A stretch of 64,000 bases of DNA from the NCBI GenBank assembly GCA_026168455.1, contig JANSJX010000008.1, positions 310,001 to 374,000 of the forward strand, given 5' to 3'. Origin of the DNA: Theocolax elegans. Lineage: Eukaryota; Arthropoda; Insecta; Hymenoptera; Cerocephalidae. Shown one piece after another: positions 27,108 through 40,549 of the stretch (position 1 is its first letter; each line of letters opens with the position of its first letter). The translations under genes and the position numbers were made by a program. The notes beneath the pieces are model-generated. The model was not told where the DNA came from. It was given only the letters and a program-made list of their open reading frames with translations, and searched no databases.

Positions 27108-27556
27108 CACTGAGAAAAGTGATTCTTTGCTTCAAAGAAATGGTGTATTTGCCATTGTCTTAAAATCTTTACTTTGCGACAAATGTCAATTTCTTAACTA
27201 TTAAGAAATATTCCTTAATAAAAAAGTAATCAATTGAAACCTAATATTGTTTACTAATAGATATAAACTTTAAACTTATTTATAAAGTTAAGATTATTAT
27301 TAACGTAAGGAATATACTTTCAGACATTACTTGAAAAGATTACCCTTATGATGCATTATATTAATAATAATACTTTATTTATTACATATTAATAAAGAAC
27401 GTGTTTATTAAGACAAAATTATACAATCGTTTTTAACCAAAAATTCAAGTCACTGAATTCTTAATAGTTAAGACATGTGCCTTTCGCCGTATTCTAATCC
27501 ACATTTCTTAACAATTAAGAAATATTCTTTGACTCAAAGAATCTCTTTTCTCAGTG
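27108..27556. mobile_element. MITE, CACTGAGAAAAG termini
   Basis: A 449 bp element with left end CACTGAGAAAAGTGATTCTT and a right end that is its near complement. Inward, TTCAAAGAA and TTCTTAACTATTAAGAAATA are mirrored by TTCTTAACAATTAAGAAATA and ACTCAAAGAATC. It belongs to the same terminal family as the CACGGAGA elements but has its own interior. The interior also contains TAAGAAAT and TTAATAAT words in both orientations. Non-coding. Confidence 0.75.
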
Positions 27557-28260
27557 TGTCGGAATGCGACGGTTACTACGTTATTTGCAAAAATTACGAT
27601 ATTTACTAGTAAAATGTATTGCATTTTCGTAAAGTTCACTGCTCGTCACATATCGGTCGATACGAGTACGAAGTACGAAGCTTGTGGGTGGGTTATTGAC
27701 CTCCTATTCCGTCATTATCCACGTAGCAGTTCGTCGATTGTTTAATATTTGGTCTTCCCTATTTCCGGTTGAATATCTCGTACCTTCTGCAGCTCATAGC
27801 TTACCTTTGCGATTACCCAAATGTCGATACTGTTCGATTGTTCGTGCGGTGCAACATTGTGATTAGCTCGGGTTTCAATATGCAAAATTATTCTTCGTAC
27901 CTTGTACTTTGAAAATATCTGCGTAAAGAGAAAATGTATTAGAGAAATTATAAATAAATTCAGGATAAAACTTACGATCAAGTATTGCAAAGGTAGGACG
28001 TGCCCCGTTCGTTCTAGTAATATTTGCAATGAACTTCATGATTGCCAGCTGTAAGGTTAAAATTTACTCAGTCAAACTTACAACTAATTACATTTTAATG
28101 AAAATGAACAGCGTAATTTTAATTCAATACATTTATGTAATATATATGAAGCTCACTGAATCACATACGCTGTTTTTGTTTCAATATAGAGATTTTATAT
28201 ATAGGAAAGAATTGAACAAGTTCATGATAACAGTCGTATGTATTTCTTACTATAAATATA

Positions 28261-28515
28261 CACGGAGAGAAATTTTGTATTAAAAATTACAAAATTTTTT
28301 GTGAAAATTACTATAGTTTGTAGTGAAGAAGTCACAGGCTGACAAATTGGGGAAAATTACAATAGTTTATATTAAAATGTAGAAAAGTTATAGTAAATAT
28401 TACAAGAATTGTATAGTAATTTTTACTGGAAACTATAGTAATTTCCCTAATTTGTCAGTCTGTGATTCATTTACTAAACACTATTGTCATTTTTAATCTA
28501 AACTTTTTCTCAGTG
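28261..28515. mobile_element. MITE, CACGGAGAGAAATTTTG / CACTGAGAAAAAG termini
   Basis: A 255 bp element with TA on both sides. The left half contains GAAGTCACAGGCTGACAAAT followed by AAAATTAC. The right half holds the mirror image around 28432-28465. It is related over its whole length to 57129-57408, which sits in the opposite orientation, and to a partial copy at 63437. Non-coding. Confidence 0.85.
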
Positions 28516-29319
28516 TATTGGACATATATAATTATATATATTGGAAATATTGCATGGCTTTAGAAATAATGAAAAATAGTAATGTATGATCATTTTGGGT
28601 GATATTTATGATAATGAGATACTATATAATATCATTTAGATGTCTAAATTGACGAATTTGTTGATGATATTGTTACCAATTTGTAAAAATTTTTGCCCGA
28701 AGAGGTTAATTGAGAAACAATAGTCGACGAAACGTTGAAAAGATATTATATTTGTGACTCTACATTTGCCGTCATCCATATAACCTTTTACGAATTAAAT
28801 TAATAAATAATAGTGGGTGCTAGTAATGAATATTTCAATATAATAGATATGAAAATCATGACGGAAGTATGATATTTCCGCGAATATTTTAATAAAAAGA
28901 GAACGTCCCGATAGCCACGTTTTGTACGGTAACTTCTCGAGTAAATTTTTCTCCGGGTACTGATGTAATCATATTTAATTCGTTCACTGCGCGATCCATG
29001 CACTTGAGTATCGCGACCAGTATTTAAGGTGAAAACGGTATTGCGTTGTAACTCCAAGAAAAAGGGAAATAACCCGTTATAGATTCTCAGTAGGGTTGGT
29101 ACATGTAAAATATATCGAAAGTAGCAGGTAGATAGTTAGCTTTGAAGTAAAAGTCTCGTGAGTCTGGTGAAGCGTGGTAAGGGTGTAACGATGCTGCTCA
29201 CGAAAACTAAAGGGAACTCGGGTAGGAAGGAATCGCGCGTACAGACCGAACGAACGAACGAACGAAAAGTAAGTCAGCCGGTGGCGGGCCATCGTAAAGG
29301 AGAAAATAAGGATGGAAGA

Positions 29320-29373
29320 AAGGAAGGAAGAAGGAAGGAAGGAAGGAAGGAAGGAAGGAAGGAAGGAAGGAAG
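29320..29373. repeat. (GGAA)n microsatellite
   Basis: About 12 GGAA units after an impure start. GGAA arrays can bind ETS-type factors, but here it is simply a tandem repeat. Confidence 0.95.
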
Positions 29374-30047
29374 TTCGATACGATCACTTTGAGACTAGTG
29401 GTATATACATATATTCGCTTGTACGCGAGAGATCCGAAGAAGGGAAGAAAAGTAGGGTAATCGAGTTACCAGGCTTTTTAAGCGAGAGGGCAAAGGAAGT
29501 CATTGCGTGTCGCGTCGTCCAGGGACAAAAATATATGAAGTAAAGACAAGAACCGAGTTAACTCGAGGATGAGTTTCCGAATATATATATCCCGAGACCC
29601 TGGCGAGTTCGAAACGCTGTACCAAATTTAGCCCCCTTTGACCCGGCGAACGGACGGGACGAGACGCGCGTACATCGAAATTCGTGAACTTTACGGGAAC
29701 ATAAGGGATTTCCACGAGAGCTATAAATTTTGGTACGTAACGAGCGTGGGATCCTCCTAACATCGAATACTCGATTTGCATTTTTATAAACTTCTCTAGC
29801 TCTATCTGGCCTTCTGAACTGAGCGCGCGCGCCGCGGACGCGAGAATACGGTTCCTTCAAACGTTTAGCTTCTCTCGGGTGACGTCGCTTTCACGATGCG
29901 GTAAAGCGTAAAACGTTCTTGGAAAAGCACTTATTAGTTATTTTCCTTGCCGCTTGTTTACCAACGTATAAAGGCATTTTATAGCGAAGGATAATTTGAC
30001 TTCGGTAAACTTGGCTTCCACGCGCCCTTGTATATATACCTCTTCTC

Positions 30048-30085
30048 CTTCTTCTTCTTCTTCTTCTTCTTCTTCTTCTTCTTCT
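30048..30085. repeat. (CTT)n microsatellite
   Basis: About twelve CTT triplets. On the minus strand it reads as a poly-Arg run. Confidence 0.95.
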
Positions 30086-31928
30086 TTTTTCGGTGTCTTT
30101 TACACAGAAATCGGAGGGTATTATCAATTTTTACATGGTTTCCGATAGGATATAATTTAATCGACCCTAAAGATTTTACACAAAGCTATAATTGTACAAT
30201 TTTTTTTGACTACTATTTATATTTATAGTGAAATGCGTGAAAATCATAGATAGTATATAGTATAATAATATAGTAATAGTATAGTGAAATTTATAGTGAA
30301 GAATGATCATAATATTTGTGTTTCAATTGAATACAATGAGTTTTTTTATGAGGTTTTTTTATTTATTTAAACTAAAAAAATCTACCTGGCTCTCAAGAGC
30401 CCTGGTAGAAATAGTTACTATTTGTGAAGTATGAAACAGCCATTTTTATTAGAAATAAGTGGAAAATGTTTTCATTTATTTCCTCGTTGTGAAACGTTTT
30501 TTTTCTGAAATCAGCTGTTCCATCATAATTGTCAATTTGTATGGTATTTTTAACCTTCCATAAGTGGATTTCATCGAGCAAGTCAAAAACCAAGAAACTA
30601 ACCTATTAGAAATACATTAAAAATATTTTTGGTAATTTTAATTCCAAAATTAGAAATTCGTAAATATCTTTAGAAAGATAGTTTAAAAATAAAAACAATA
30701 AACATTGATAATCAAGTATCTGATTACATTTGATAAGAAATTTAGAGTTTAGAGTACCATGAGCATTGGAAATTTAAATTCGAGGTTATGCGCTCATTCC
30801 ATTAAATGGTCCTTCACACTGAAAATCATCGTTTCACGACTACCAATTAAGATACTAGTTTATTCGATAAATACCTTGATATTCCTACCAGGGAAATAAA
30901 TAAATAATACATTAATTTTCTAGATTAACATTATCGTGGAAATTTTTTTCATCGAGTGATATAGTCAGTTATTTTCTCTGTTTTTCGTTACATTGGTGAG
31001 TAGCTACGTGTATATATATAGGTAGGAATACGTAGGGCGCCGTAGAGCATCGGCTAGCCGATATTGGATCGGCGCCAAATAGGAGAACCCGGTGGTATCG
31101 AACGAAGTAACCAACGAAGAAAGCAGGTTCCGGTAGCTGAATGGACCCATGAGCTTTTTCCCTGGAATACGATCGTGTATAATTAATCTACTCTCTGGCT
31201 TTTCGGTCGTATATAGCGAAGCGCTCGAGCCGCGACACGAATTCACGATGCGACCGAGCGCATCTGACAGTCTAGGAAAAAAGGAACCGAGACAGCAGAT
31301 CGATCTTTCAATACCTTATTTTCAAGAGAATCCTCTTCCCTCCTTTTCTACTAATATTTATCTTTATTATTACTGATATTAATTTATCCAAGTTTTTATC
31401 GTGCAACGTATAAGAATGACCTGTAACAATGGTATTTCACCATAGATTTGATATTGTAGAAGATTTAATTATCAATCGTTCGGAGATTTGTAATTTTCTA
31501 TTGCTGAGTTATATTTGATTCCGTGCGATGTATCGATTACTCTATACGTTATACCGACTGGTGTAGAGGCAATTTTGATTGATCGGTAAAACAATTATCG
31601 AACGACAAGTCGAATAATTCCCGGATGCTCTGAGAGGTCAGAGCCGAAAAAGTTTTTATTACCACACTAAACTGATCGATTTATCGAAAACGATAAATTT
31701 GGGAAGATCGAGAGGGTTTAATCACACGTTGATATTCCCTGTAAAATCACTGGGGGGGTTCTCATTCGCGCAGTTAAAGGCCGATGACGCCGTAAGTGGG
31801 TAAGAACATTAGTATTACATCGAGCTCGAGATCTATGGAAGTTTAATGGCCGGTTTGAGAAAAAGCTTTTAAAAGCGGAAACGCTGGGGCTCGTAAAATT
31901 TTTAAGCGATTTGTCCGTCGCCGCCGCT

Positions 31929-31966
31929 ACCACCACCACCATCACCACCACCACCAGCACCAGCAC
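31929..31966. repeat. (ACC)n microsatellite, impure
   Basis: ACC triplets with ATC and AGC variants over about 38 bp. Confidence 0.85.
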
Positions 31967-31974
31967 TACCAGGA

Positions 31975-32235
31975 GTACCGTCGCAACCTCGGACGACGGT
32001 TAAGTTTTATGTCGCCCGCGCATGGAAACCCATTTCGTCCTGTATTCTCGCTTACATCGCGCGAATTCTAAAGGGCTCACGAGCGCTACTCACCCAGTTG
32101 CGCCCGCGCGCCTCTCGCGCTCGAGACCAACTTTTATTTAGCCGCAACTTTGAATTAACGTTCTTGGCTCGTTCGAGGACTCCTTCACTCTCCGCGCTCT
32201 CGTGGCTCGCTCGCCTCTCTTCCCTATATAACCAG
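31975..32235 (+). promoter_or_regulatory. CpG-rich block ending in a TATA-like box (candidate only)
   Basis: A GC- and CpG-rich stretch of about 250 bp ends in CCCTATATAACC, with TATATAA at 32225-32231, after which composition turns AT-rich. The order would fit a core promoter reading right. No initiator or first exon is visible downstream, and TATA-like strings are common in this AT-rich DNA, so the call is weak. Confidence 0.15.
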
Positions 32236-32328
32236 GAAATTTAAATTAATTTTCTTCGATGCGCTTTATCCACCTTACGACCCGTAAATTTATAACGCTC
32301 ACACTGTTTAAACTTACTCTTCGTTGGA

Positions 32329-32369
32329 CATATATACATATATACATATATACATATATACATATATAC
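32329..32369. repeat. (ATACATAT)n tandem repeat
   Basis: Five units of an octamer made of TA and CA steps. Confidence 0.9.
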
Positions 32370-32951
32370 GTATGCGTACCCACTCACTGCACCGATACAA
32401 ATATAGAACAAGCTATATATAATAACATTGGAATCTTTACCGTCTGTTGTACATATAGCGATCGTTAATTAATTATCATCGCGCGTATCGTCGATCGGTT
32501 ACCACGTATATCCTTATGTTTCGTATAAAAAAAAGTCGGTGTAAAATAAAAATGTAAATGTATAACTGAAATTAGGATATATAAATATACCATATGGTTT
32601 AATCATCCGCAATGACGATGTAATTATTGCACATCACCATCGTTCGCATTCGTGTGTAACGTGGCCGCACACGAGTTTCGATCTAGATTCAGTTAGCGAC
32701 GTACGTGCTCGCGTCTCCTGCCCTATTGATCGTGTGTGTGTGTGTATCTACCTCTCTCTCTCTCTCGCTCAGTATGCACGTCGACGTGTTGAGTATAAAC
32801 GCTCGATATGGGCAGGGGTGAGGTTTACGCGACAGGCAACTCTGATGCAACATGTCAACGGCCATTAGTGATTTCAGACTCAAGAGATAGGGCACTTACA
32901 GGCAACATCAACGTCGCCCACGTCCTCTAATGATTCCCTTGCTACGGACTC

Positions 32952-32974
32952 ACTCTCTCTCTCTCTCTCTCTCT
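32952..32974. repeat. (CT)n microsatellite
   Basis: About 23 bp of CT. Confidence 0.9.
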
Positions 32975-33024
32975 CCTTCTCTTCCTTACGCCCTCCTCTG
33001 TATCAACCAATACATCATTCTATT

Positions 33025-33060
33025 ACCTCCTCCTCCTCCTCCTCCTCCTCCTCCTCCTCT
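33025..33060. repeat. (CCT)n microsatellite
   Basis: About twelve CCT triplets, giving a poly-Pro run in one frame. Confidence 0.95.
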
Positions 33061-33779
33061 AATATCCATTCAATGCTGTAACGCTACGTTGCTTGTTTTC
33101 ATTCGCTGTTTCTGACGAACTTTAACTTACGGTGGCACACCGAGATATTTCCCTTCTTGGTGTATTTTTCGTATACTTCACTGAGTGGAAAATGACGTTG
33201 ATACCAACGCCTTGTCGATATTCTCCAAATTTACATTGTTGTTTAACAATCTCTTAATTTAGGTAATGATGGGTCTTTTGGATTTATCTTCGATTTTCTT
33301 CCGCAATTAAAAGTATTATTTTCCGTGGATTATACAGAAGTAGTCAAGAATTAATATTTTGAGGGGTTATAGAGATTTCTATTAAAAGAGAGTAGAAAAC
33401 GAAGTAAAGAACAAAATATCGTATGTGTGCTATTTTTGTAAAATTATGAAAATATTCTGAAACAAAAAATTTGAATAACAAATTTTGTTAAAATTTTTTT
33501 TTAGTAAACAATTATATTTTATGCTTTGTCAGAAATTCTAATTATTCAGATTCTATTGGTAACTCCCCGTGAAATTTATTAAGGAAGTATATGAACCCTA
33601 ATACGTTGAATTTGATAAAGAAAAATGATTCCAGTGCTTAGTCACTTCTTATACATGTAATTATTATTCCTTTTTATTTAATTTAGATACAATTAAAAAT
33701 AATTATTACTTTTAAAAACGTCTATATATACAACAAGAACCACCTTAAATTTCAGAAAATTTTATTGAACTATCACTAA

Positions 33780-34016
33780 CGTGTGGTAACAGCTACTGCC
33801 GAAACGCAAAAAATTACTGAACTTTTAGTAAAAATTGTTAGAAAGTTCAGTAACAAATTCACAAAAGGTTTAGTAATTTTTTGTTTTTGGCGGTACGTTA
33901 TCGGGTTAATGAAAGTTTAGTAACATTTACAGAAAGTTTGGTAAAATTTAGATTTTTCAGATCTTAACAGTTAAGAATCGTTATTTATATCAAATATTCC
34001 TTTCTCTCTCACTGTG
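33780..34016. mobile_element. Degraded MITE-like fragment
   Basis: The right end TTTCTCTCTCACTGTGTA resembles the right ends of the CACNGAGA-type MITEs. The interior has mirrored words (AAAATTACTGAACTTTTAGT, GTTCAGTAAC, TTTAGTAATTTT) of the kind seen at 12387. A matching left terminus is not visible, so this is either a damaged copy or a coincidence of AT-rich palindromic words. Confidence 0.4.
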
Positions 34017-36634
34017 TACCGGTTTTAATTAACAAAATATTTTCGTCGCGTAAGTATCCTCTATACAATATCACATTTGCTAAATGATATAAACCTTTCT
34101 TAAAAAATCCATATCATTTAATTAATTTATCCTTGATTAATACAGTTTAATACAATAATTTTCTCATTATCATAGCACGTAGTATAACAAGATAATCACG
34201 ATTTTAACTACTACATACACACACACACACACATATATATATGTATGTATCGCAGGGTTATATAATGACGTAGTGTTGGAAATCATGTACGCAAACAGCT
34301 TACCCTTATGAAAATAAGTTTACCAACGAAAACAAGCAAACTCTAAGACGATTTCATCCCGTTAAACGTTCTCGACACGTTTTTACGTGGACTTTCTCGT
34401 GCCGGCAGGATTATCGTCTTTTTGTTCCCTCGTTTCATCGCTTTGCTATACTACCGGAACGCCGCCGCGCTTTTTCCACCCCTTTAACTCCGCGAGTCAA
34501 AGTGACGAGGCTTCACCTTCCGCTGTCTCTCGTTTCTTTGTTCTCATCCGAGTGATTACTTTTTCACGGGTAAGACCTAAACGACCCTTCCTGTAATATC
34601 AAAGACGCCTTACTCTAATACTCCCACCTTCTTTTATTTTCCCATTTTATTTTTCGCTCTTGTTACGCACCGTGCGTCTTTATTAACTTTTCCAAAAATT
34701 TTTATACACTCTTATTGAAATATAAACATCGATTTAACGAGACTTACGATTAGTCTCGCGTGTGTATGCACCTCGCAGTCCGATCGTACCTTGAGTATTA
34801 CTACTTAACGGAATATTGGATTTCTTTATTTATACGGTATATATGTTACACGAGATCTTTGCGTTTCATCGAATTGATCATAATTAACCAATACAAATTA
34901 CTTACGAGTAATGTAATTTAAGGAAGTTCGTCGGCTACGTAGTAAGAGAGTCGCTATCGTCATTTTATTGACTAAAGCAGTAAGCTAGAGCACATTATGA
35001 AGGTTAATATCGTTAACATATCGGTTTTAGAAAAAAAATGTATTAATTAAATATGTTAAAAGTATCTAATCGATGTTTAAAAAATAACATGATGTTTATT
35101 AGAATTCACTTAACCATTTGTAAAAATTTCTGCTAGATCTGTTCGTCAGGTTGTGTGTGTAGTTTAAATAAATAGACTATAGGAAAACCCGATTGTTCAT
35201 AAGACTCCGTGTTAAATCGCACAAAATTACTTTATATGATGTATCTATTATGTATTACCTTATTATGTATAGTACTATCCAAATCATTCAAAACTTTAAC
35301 TCAAGACTCTGTAAATAAAAATAAGCTTAAATAAATTTTTTTATTGACATATGTTTGTTAATTATACATCAGAAGAATCTCCTTAAATGTATTACATTTT
35401 ATTCGACGCGCTGGTTAAATAATCCAAAATAAATGTTGCGAAAAAGTGTAAATAACGTTTAATAAGCCTCACTGAAGAATAATTTTATAGATATTGAACG
35501 GGAACGCACAAGAGATGAGCAAATGTTTACAATTCGAAACGCTATCCTAACCGAATGATACACACACACACACACACACACGCGTACATGCGATATTACG
35601 TATTAACGAACAGAGTATCCAAAATTGTAAGGGAGGTCGCATGCGTGTAACAAATAACGCGCTATTTTTTACAAACGATCTCGAATTTTTAATCCCCTTT
35701 CGTCACGATTAAACATTTATATACGTGTAAACAAAAGGATCGCATTCAATGTTTGCTCGACCAAAATCTTTTAAAAGTTTCAATCGAGGAAACAAAAAAA
35801 CATTCCAAATAAAAATAACGATTTTAGACGTTACAGTCGATTTTCATTACGATAATACGGTCGAGAACAAGGTTATTGTTCGTCGAGGTGGTGCCGACTT
35901 TATAAAGTTTGTCTTCGCACTCGTCGGTGTAGAAGTTTTTACCTCCGTAAAAAAAAAAAACAAAAAAAAAACAAAAGAGGTGTCGATCTGCCTCCCTTTC
36001 GGTATTTTTTTCCCCTCTCCGTCACTTAAGCGTGCGCGCCCGCGCAATGTTTACTCTTTAAGAGGTCTCAAACCGTCCCTCGCGTTTTACGTTTCCCTCG
36101 AGAATGAACCTCGACACCCTTATCCATTGTACACGAGTATTGGACTAACTCCGTTTACTTGTACGAGTTCCTCGGTATAATGATTTTCGGGTGAATAGCC
36201 TGCACCCGCTGACGATAATTATTTATTTGTTTGCCGGGTCTAAATTATCGGAGAACAATTTCGATAAATAAATAAATGTAACAATTTGTTTAAATAAATA
36301 AAATATATATATTAATAATTCTCAATTTTCCGTATATTTTACAATTTACAATGTACATTTGTATTAAACGCGCGTTAAAATTTAATCGTTGAGTGTAAAA
36401 ATTAAGTAATTGGATTTCTATATAAAAGTCGGTTGAACTTGCAAAAAAGAGACGTTATAATGGTAGACTGGACAATTGGTCGAACTAATCGTAGTTGCAG
36501 AACTCGATCTAAGTTTTCCTGAACAAGTTAAATAGAAGAATATATCGTTATTCTTGTTCGATTCGGTTCAGCGAGGTGGTGATAGAAACCTTTGATCGAA
36601 ACAAGGTAATAATACAACGTTCGTTTTTTCTTAC
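34017..36634. other. Non-coding stretch
   Basis: No gene or element recognised. It contains CA repeats at 34215-34233 and 35560-35582. The 143-codon frame at 35749-36180 carries a Lys run from an A-rich tract and has no recognisable domain. Confidence 0.5.
35560..35582. repeat. (AC)n microsatellite
   Basis: About 23 bp of alternating A and C. Confidence 0.9.
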
Positions 36635-36867
36635 CACGGAGATAAATGTCGCGGTACTAAATTACTATGCGATTGGATGTAACTGTGAGATAAAGTTGAC
36701 AAATGGTCAAAATTACTATAATGCATAGTAAAATATGCAACAATAATAACTGTCAAAATTTATAGTAATTTGTAGTTATACGCAACATAGTGATTTTGAC
36801 CAATTGTCAACTACGTCTCACAGTTATTCAATCGCGTAGTAATTTTTACTGCAACTTTTTTCTCCGT
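36635..36867. mobile_element. MITE, CACGGAGATAAATG termini
   Basis: A 233 bp palindromic element. The left half reads ATTACTATGCGATTGGATG, then AACTGTGAGA, then GTTGACAAATGGTCAAAATT. The right half mirrors this through TTTTGACCAATTGTCAAC, TCTCACAGTTA and ATCGCGTAGTAAT. The right end TTTTTTCTCCGT fits the family terminus. The interior differs from its relatives except for the TGACAAAT plus AAAATTACTAT block. Non-coding. Confidence 0.8.
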
Positions 36868-37149
36868 CCACGATTTTCCGTGATAAAATCACGTGTGTGT
36901 ATATATATACCTACATGATTTTGAGCTCTTAGGGTTTTATTTTTATTTTTTTTTTGTAGCTTGTCAGAGTCTCTCGTTTGAAGCGCGTGACTCGAAATAA
37001 AACGATCGAACGATCTCCCGCCCGAGGGCTGGTAAAGTCCGGAACGATTTTCCGAGAGACGCGACGATGCAAAAACAAATCGGACCGGACACAGTGAGTT
37101 ACGTCCGGAGCGCTCGACGAACACCGATGTGGTTCCGCTTCAGAGAGGA

Positions 37150-37188
<39 letters not shown>

Positions 37189-39048
37189 GTTTTTCCGGGG
37201 TCCATCGTTGGAAGTGCGCGCATACATGCGGGATCCTCTTGACTTAAGGAACTTCTTTAGCGGTAGGGCCACTATACCTCCTATGTGCTTCCGGACACAC
37301 AGGGGTTACTATGTAAATTAACGAGATTCGACTTAGCGATCCGTAATTTTCTTTTTTGCCAGTTGCCGTTATACTACGTATTTTTTTGTTTTTTTTTTCA
37401 CGTATATATGTATAATACGTACCTCATTTTTTCCAATAGATCGTTAAAACAATTTTAGTAAAACAGGATGATGAGTTATATAAATATATACGGTTAATTA
37501 GAGAAAAGAAAGAAACGTGTTGTGTACAATTTAAACGAATACATATTGTATCTCATTGGCAGGCAGTTTGTTGAGTTAAAAGAGAAAGGGAGGAGGAAAG
37601 GGGCTTACTCTTCCCATTTGCCACAATGTTTTTCGTCGTCGGTAACATAAAGCACCTTAAAGCGGACGGACGGTAGGCAAGCTCGTTAGCCGTTTTATCG
37701 CATTTCGCGCGTTACCTACTTCGACGTACGTAGCTTAGGTACGTGCATTTTACGCGGTTGACGCGTCGGGACCTCGTTGTGGCTAAAGAGCTCCAGGGAT
37801 TACGGGACCATAGTTTCTCTCTCTCTCTCTCTTTCTCTCTTTCCCGATTTTTTTTCGCCTGTCTCCGTTCCTCTCTGCATCTCAACTCTCGAGAGCCGGG
37901 TTTAATAAACTCTTGGAAGCGAAATTACACTCGACTCGTTTATTCACACTTAAGAATGGAATTTCCGAATAGCGATACGGCTCGACTTTTTCTTTTTTGT
38001 TCTTCCCTCTCCTTCTCGCTCGTTTCCTTTTTTTTTAATGTTTCACCACCCCACCCACTTTCGAAACGAGATACGTGTAGAACATGAGGTAGTACTTTTC
38101 GGAGAGAAAGTTTTATTACTTGTCGTCGTAAAAAAAAATAGGGAACGGTACATACTTTTTTTTGTGTTTTTCGGTTCTTAATGAAAATCTTTTCGTTAGT
38201 TTTTTAAAATATCGTTCCGAGAATTTACATATTTACAAATTCTAATGGTAACGTCTCGTGTTTATCCAGAATTTTCAAACGGATATTTTATTCGAAATTA
38301 CACTTTCGAGAAAACCGAGGTACGAGAACGCATTACCAAAAATACATTTTTAATTAGATTATTATATTTTTGTAATGTATATATCCGCAGAATAAGAAAA
38401 AAAAAAAAAGAAAAACCATAGTTGCACGGAACGGGATTACGGCGGGGTAAAAATAAAAAAAAAGCGGAATAAAAATATGTAGTAACGAGTTTGACCAAGA
38501 AAATGAAATGGAAATAAGTAAGTTAATTCGAGGTATAGTTAAAGTTTATTCTTAGTGGCATGCAAGATCGCATATCGGAGTCCTGTCGTGATCCAGATTG
38601 GGTTCGTAACACCTCGGACTGCCTCAGGCACCCAGGCAGGCAACCAGTGTACGTATATGTATATAGAACCTTCGATGTACATCGTGTCGCTCTCCCGTTC
38701 GAGATATACATATGTTCGCTAGAGGCAGCAACCCAGAACATATACTACGACTAACAGACCTACTTGCGAGATGCCCTTATGCTCGTATATGGATGGTGTA
38801 CGGTGTACATACGTGTTTCGATCGCGAACTAACATATCTATATCCGAAAATATTTAAATTTAATTATACAATGAATTTACGATATTCGTTACTCTTATTA
38901 AAATTCCCATTGGTTACAAAGTGTATTGCAATCGAAAGAATTACAACGGTAAAATATACGAGGGTTCGCGATTACGAAATTTTCGAGAGTTTGACGAACG
39001 TCTGTGGTGTCGTGTTTTTTATATTCACTCGTATAATTAAGGTAATTT
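36868..39048. other. Non-coding stretch
   Basis: No gene recognised. It contains (GA)n at 37152-37186 and a shorter CT tract near 37815-37832, with CpG-richer DNA at 36960-37300 and 37620-37960. Confidence 0.5.
37152..37186. repeat. (GA)n microsatellite
   Basis: About 35 bp of GA dinucleotides. Confidence 0.95.
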
Positions 39049-39378
39049 CTTGATAAGTTTAGCGACGATTGATTTAACGAGTCAATTTATAATTTCTGCA
39101 CGACGTTTTGTTGGTATAATAAATAATTGTTATATTAATTACAGATTGACGTTATATTTTATCTGACTAATCCATCAATCGATAACATGACATTATATAA
39201 TGTAACAGGTATAGGGTTATATATATATGTATATATATGTATATATACATATTGTAAAATTATTGTCAAAGGTGATTGTTAATTAATTTATAAATTTCAT
39301 TATTTAATAAAGGAATGCACCTGAAGAGGGGAAAAAATTATTAATTGACTCGTTAAATCAATCGTTAAATTTATCAAG
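39049..39378. mobile_element. Small terminal-inverted-repeat element, CTTGATAA termini
   Basis: About 50 bp at each end are inverted copies: CTTGATAAGTTTAGCGACG then ATTGATTTAACGAGTCAATT on the left, and CTTGATAAATTTAACG then the same ATTGATTTAACGAGTCAATT on the complement of the right end. The interior is AT-rich, non-coding and not palindromic. I cannot see a clear target duplication. Confidence 0.7.
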
Positions 39379-40549
39379 TCTTTGGTGTCGGTTATCACCG
39401 ATGTCGCCGGTGGGTTCCCGCATCCTCCTCAACCGAATAAGCAAATCCCAGGCATCGAGTTCCCGATGCACCGGAGTATAAGTACACAGACTGCGATTAA
39501 TCCCAGGCGTTAAATCAAGACCGTGGAATATAAACCGGGCACAGAAGCTTCTCTTGTGGTGGTGGTGGTGCAAGTGCCGCCTTTCGCGAGACGAGACGAG
39601 AAACGCGCCTAGAAACGACTACTACCCTCTCGACTTTACTCGATTTCGCGACGCGCAAGTTTATATATCCGCATTGTCGAGCCGACCGAGCTTACGCTTC
39701 CAACCTCTTTTGTTTGAATTTTAAGCTCGCGAGACGTTCCACTTTCCTCGAGCTTTAGCAACCGACCGAGATCTTTGACAGTACATTTTTTTTCTTTCTA
39801 ACTAATATGTACGTGTATATATGCCTAAGTCCTTTTATTAACTTTAAAATATAACCTCATCATTAAAATGTGTTATTTCACGGTTGTTTATTCGTATATT
39901 ATTATGTGGAATAAGCTCATATTTTATTCAACGTATATACGTACCCTAGTATAATAGGTACATTTGAATCTAAAAACTGTTGGAATTAAAAATTGTTAGA
40001 AAGTAGCTTAAAAGGCTGCCGCACTTTAAATATACACTTAATGGTTTTTTTAATTTATCTTTCAATTTGCCTATTTTTTCTAATTTACGAGTTGAGGCAC
40101 ATTCTACGATGTGGCATAACAATTGTGCGCGTGCTAAGCAAAATTTAAAAAAAATAAAAATTAAAATAACTATATATATTTGAAAAAACAAATACAGAAA
40201 TCTGTAATCTGTTGGGGAGACCAGGGCAGGTTGTATAACAATAAATCATAATTGAGTTCATAGATCTCGTCGCGGTTGATAATAGTAATGTAGTATAGCC
40301 CAAGGAATACTTGTGTTTATTTCCAATCGAAGATGATCCTTTATTGCAGAAACAAGTAAGTTTGAAAATAATCTCTTTGTACAATTTAGAATTTTGAAAA
40401 ATTTGACGAACTGAATTTAAATTTATGATTTTGAGAAATATATCAAAGTAGCTTTATAGAAAATGCTCTTTTTATATATATTTTACATGATTTACATTTT
40501 TTTATATTGTATATAAAATTATTAATTGGACATCAAAATTGACATGTAC
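39379..40549. other. Non-coding spacer
   Basis: A CpG-richer block at 39380-39780 is followed by AT-rich DNA. No gene is seen; short frames near 40145-40384 lack recognisable domains. Confidence 0.45.

Larger units (their letters stand above)
28516..33779. other. Non-coding stretch rich in simple repeats
   Basis: No coding gene is recognised. It contains the GGAA, CTT, CAC, ATACATAT, CT and CCT repeats listed separately and a CpG-rich block at about 31975-32235. The frames at 29158-29460 and 29891-30127 are translations of simple repeats. Confidence 0.5.

Noticed and set aside
30048..30085. Poly-Arg protein on the minus strand
   Set aside because: Simple translation of a (CTT)n microsatellite.
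38084..38100. TGAGGTAGTA-like string suggesting let-7
   Set aside because: The match stops after about ten bases and there is no hairpin partner nearby.
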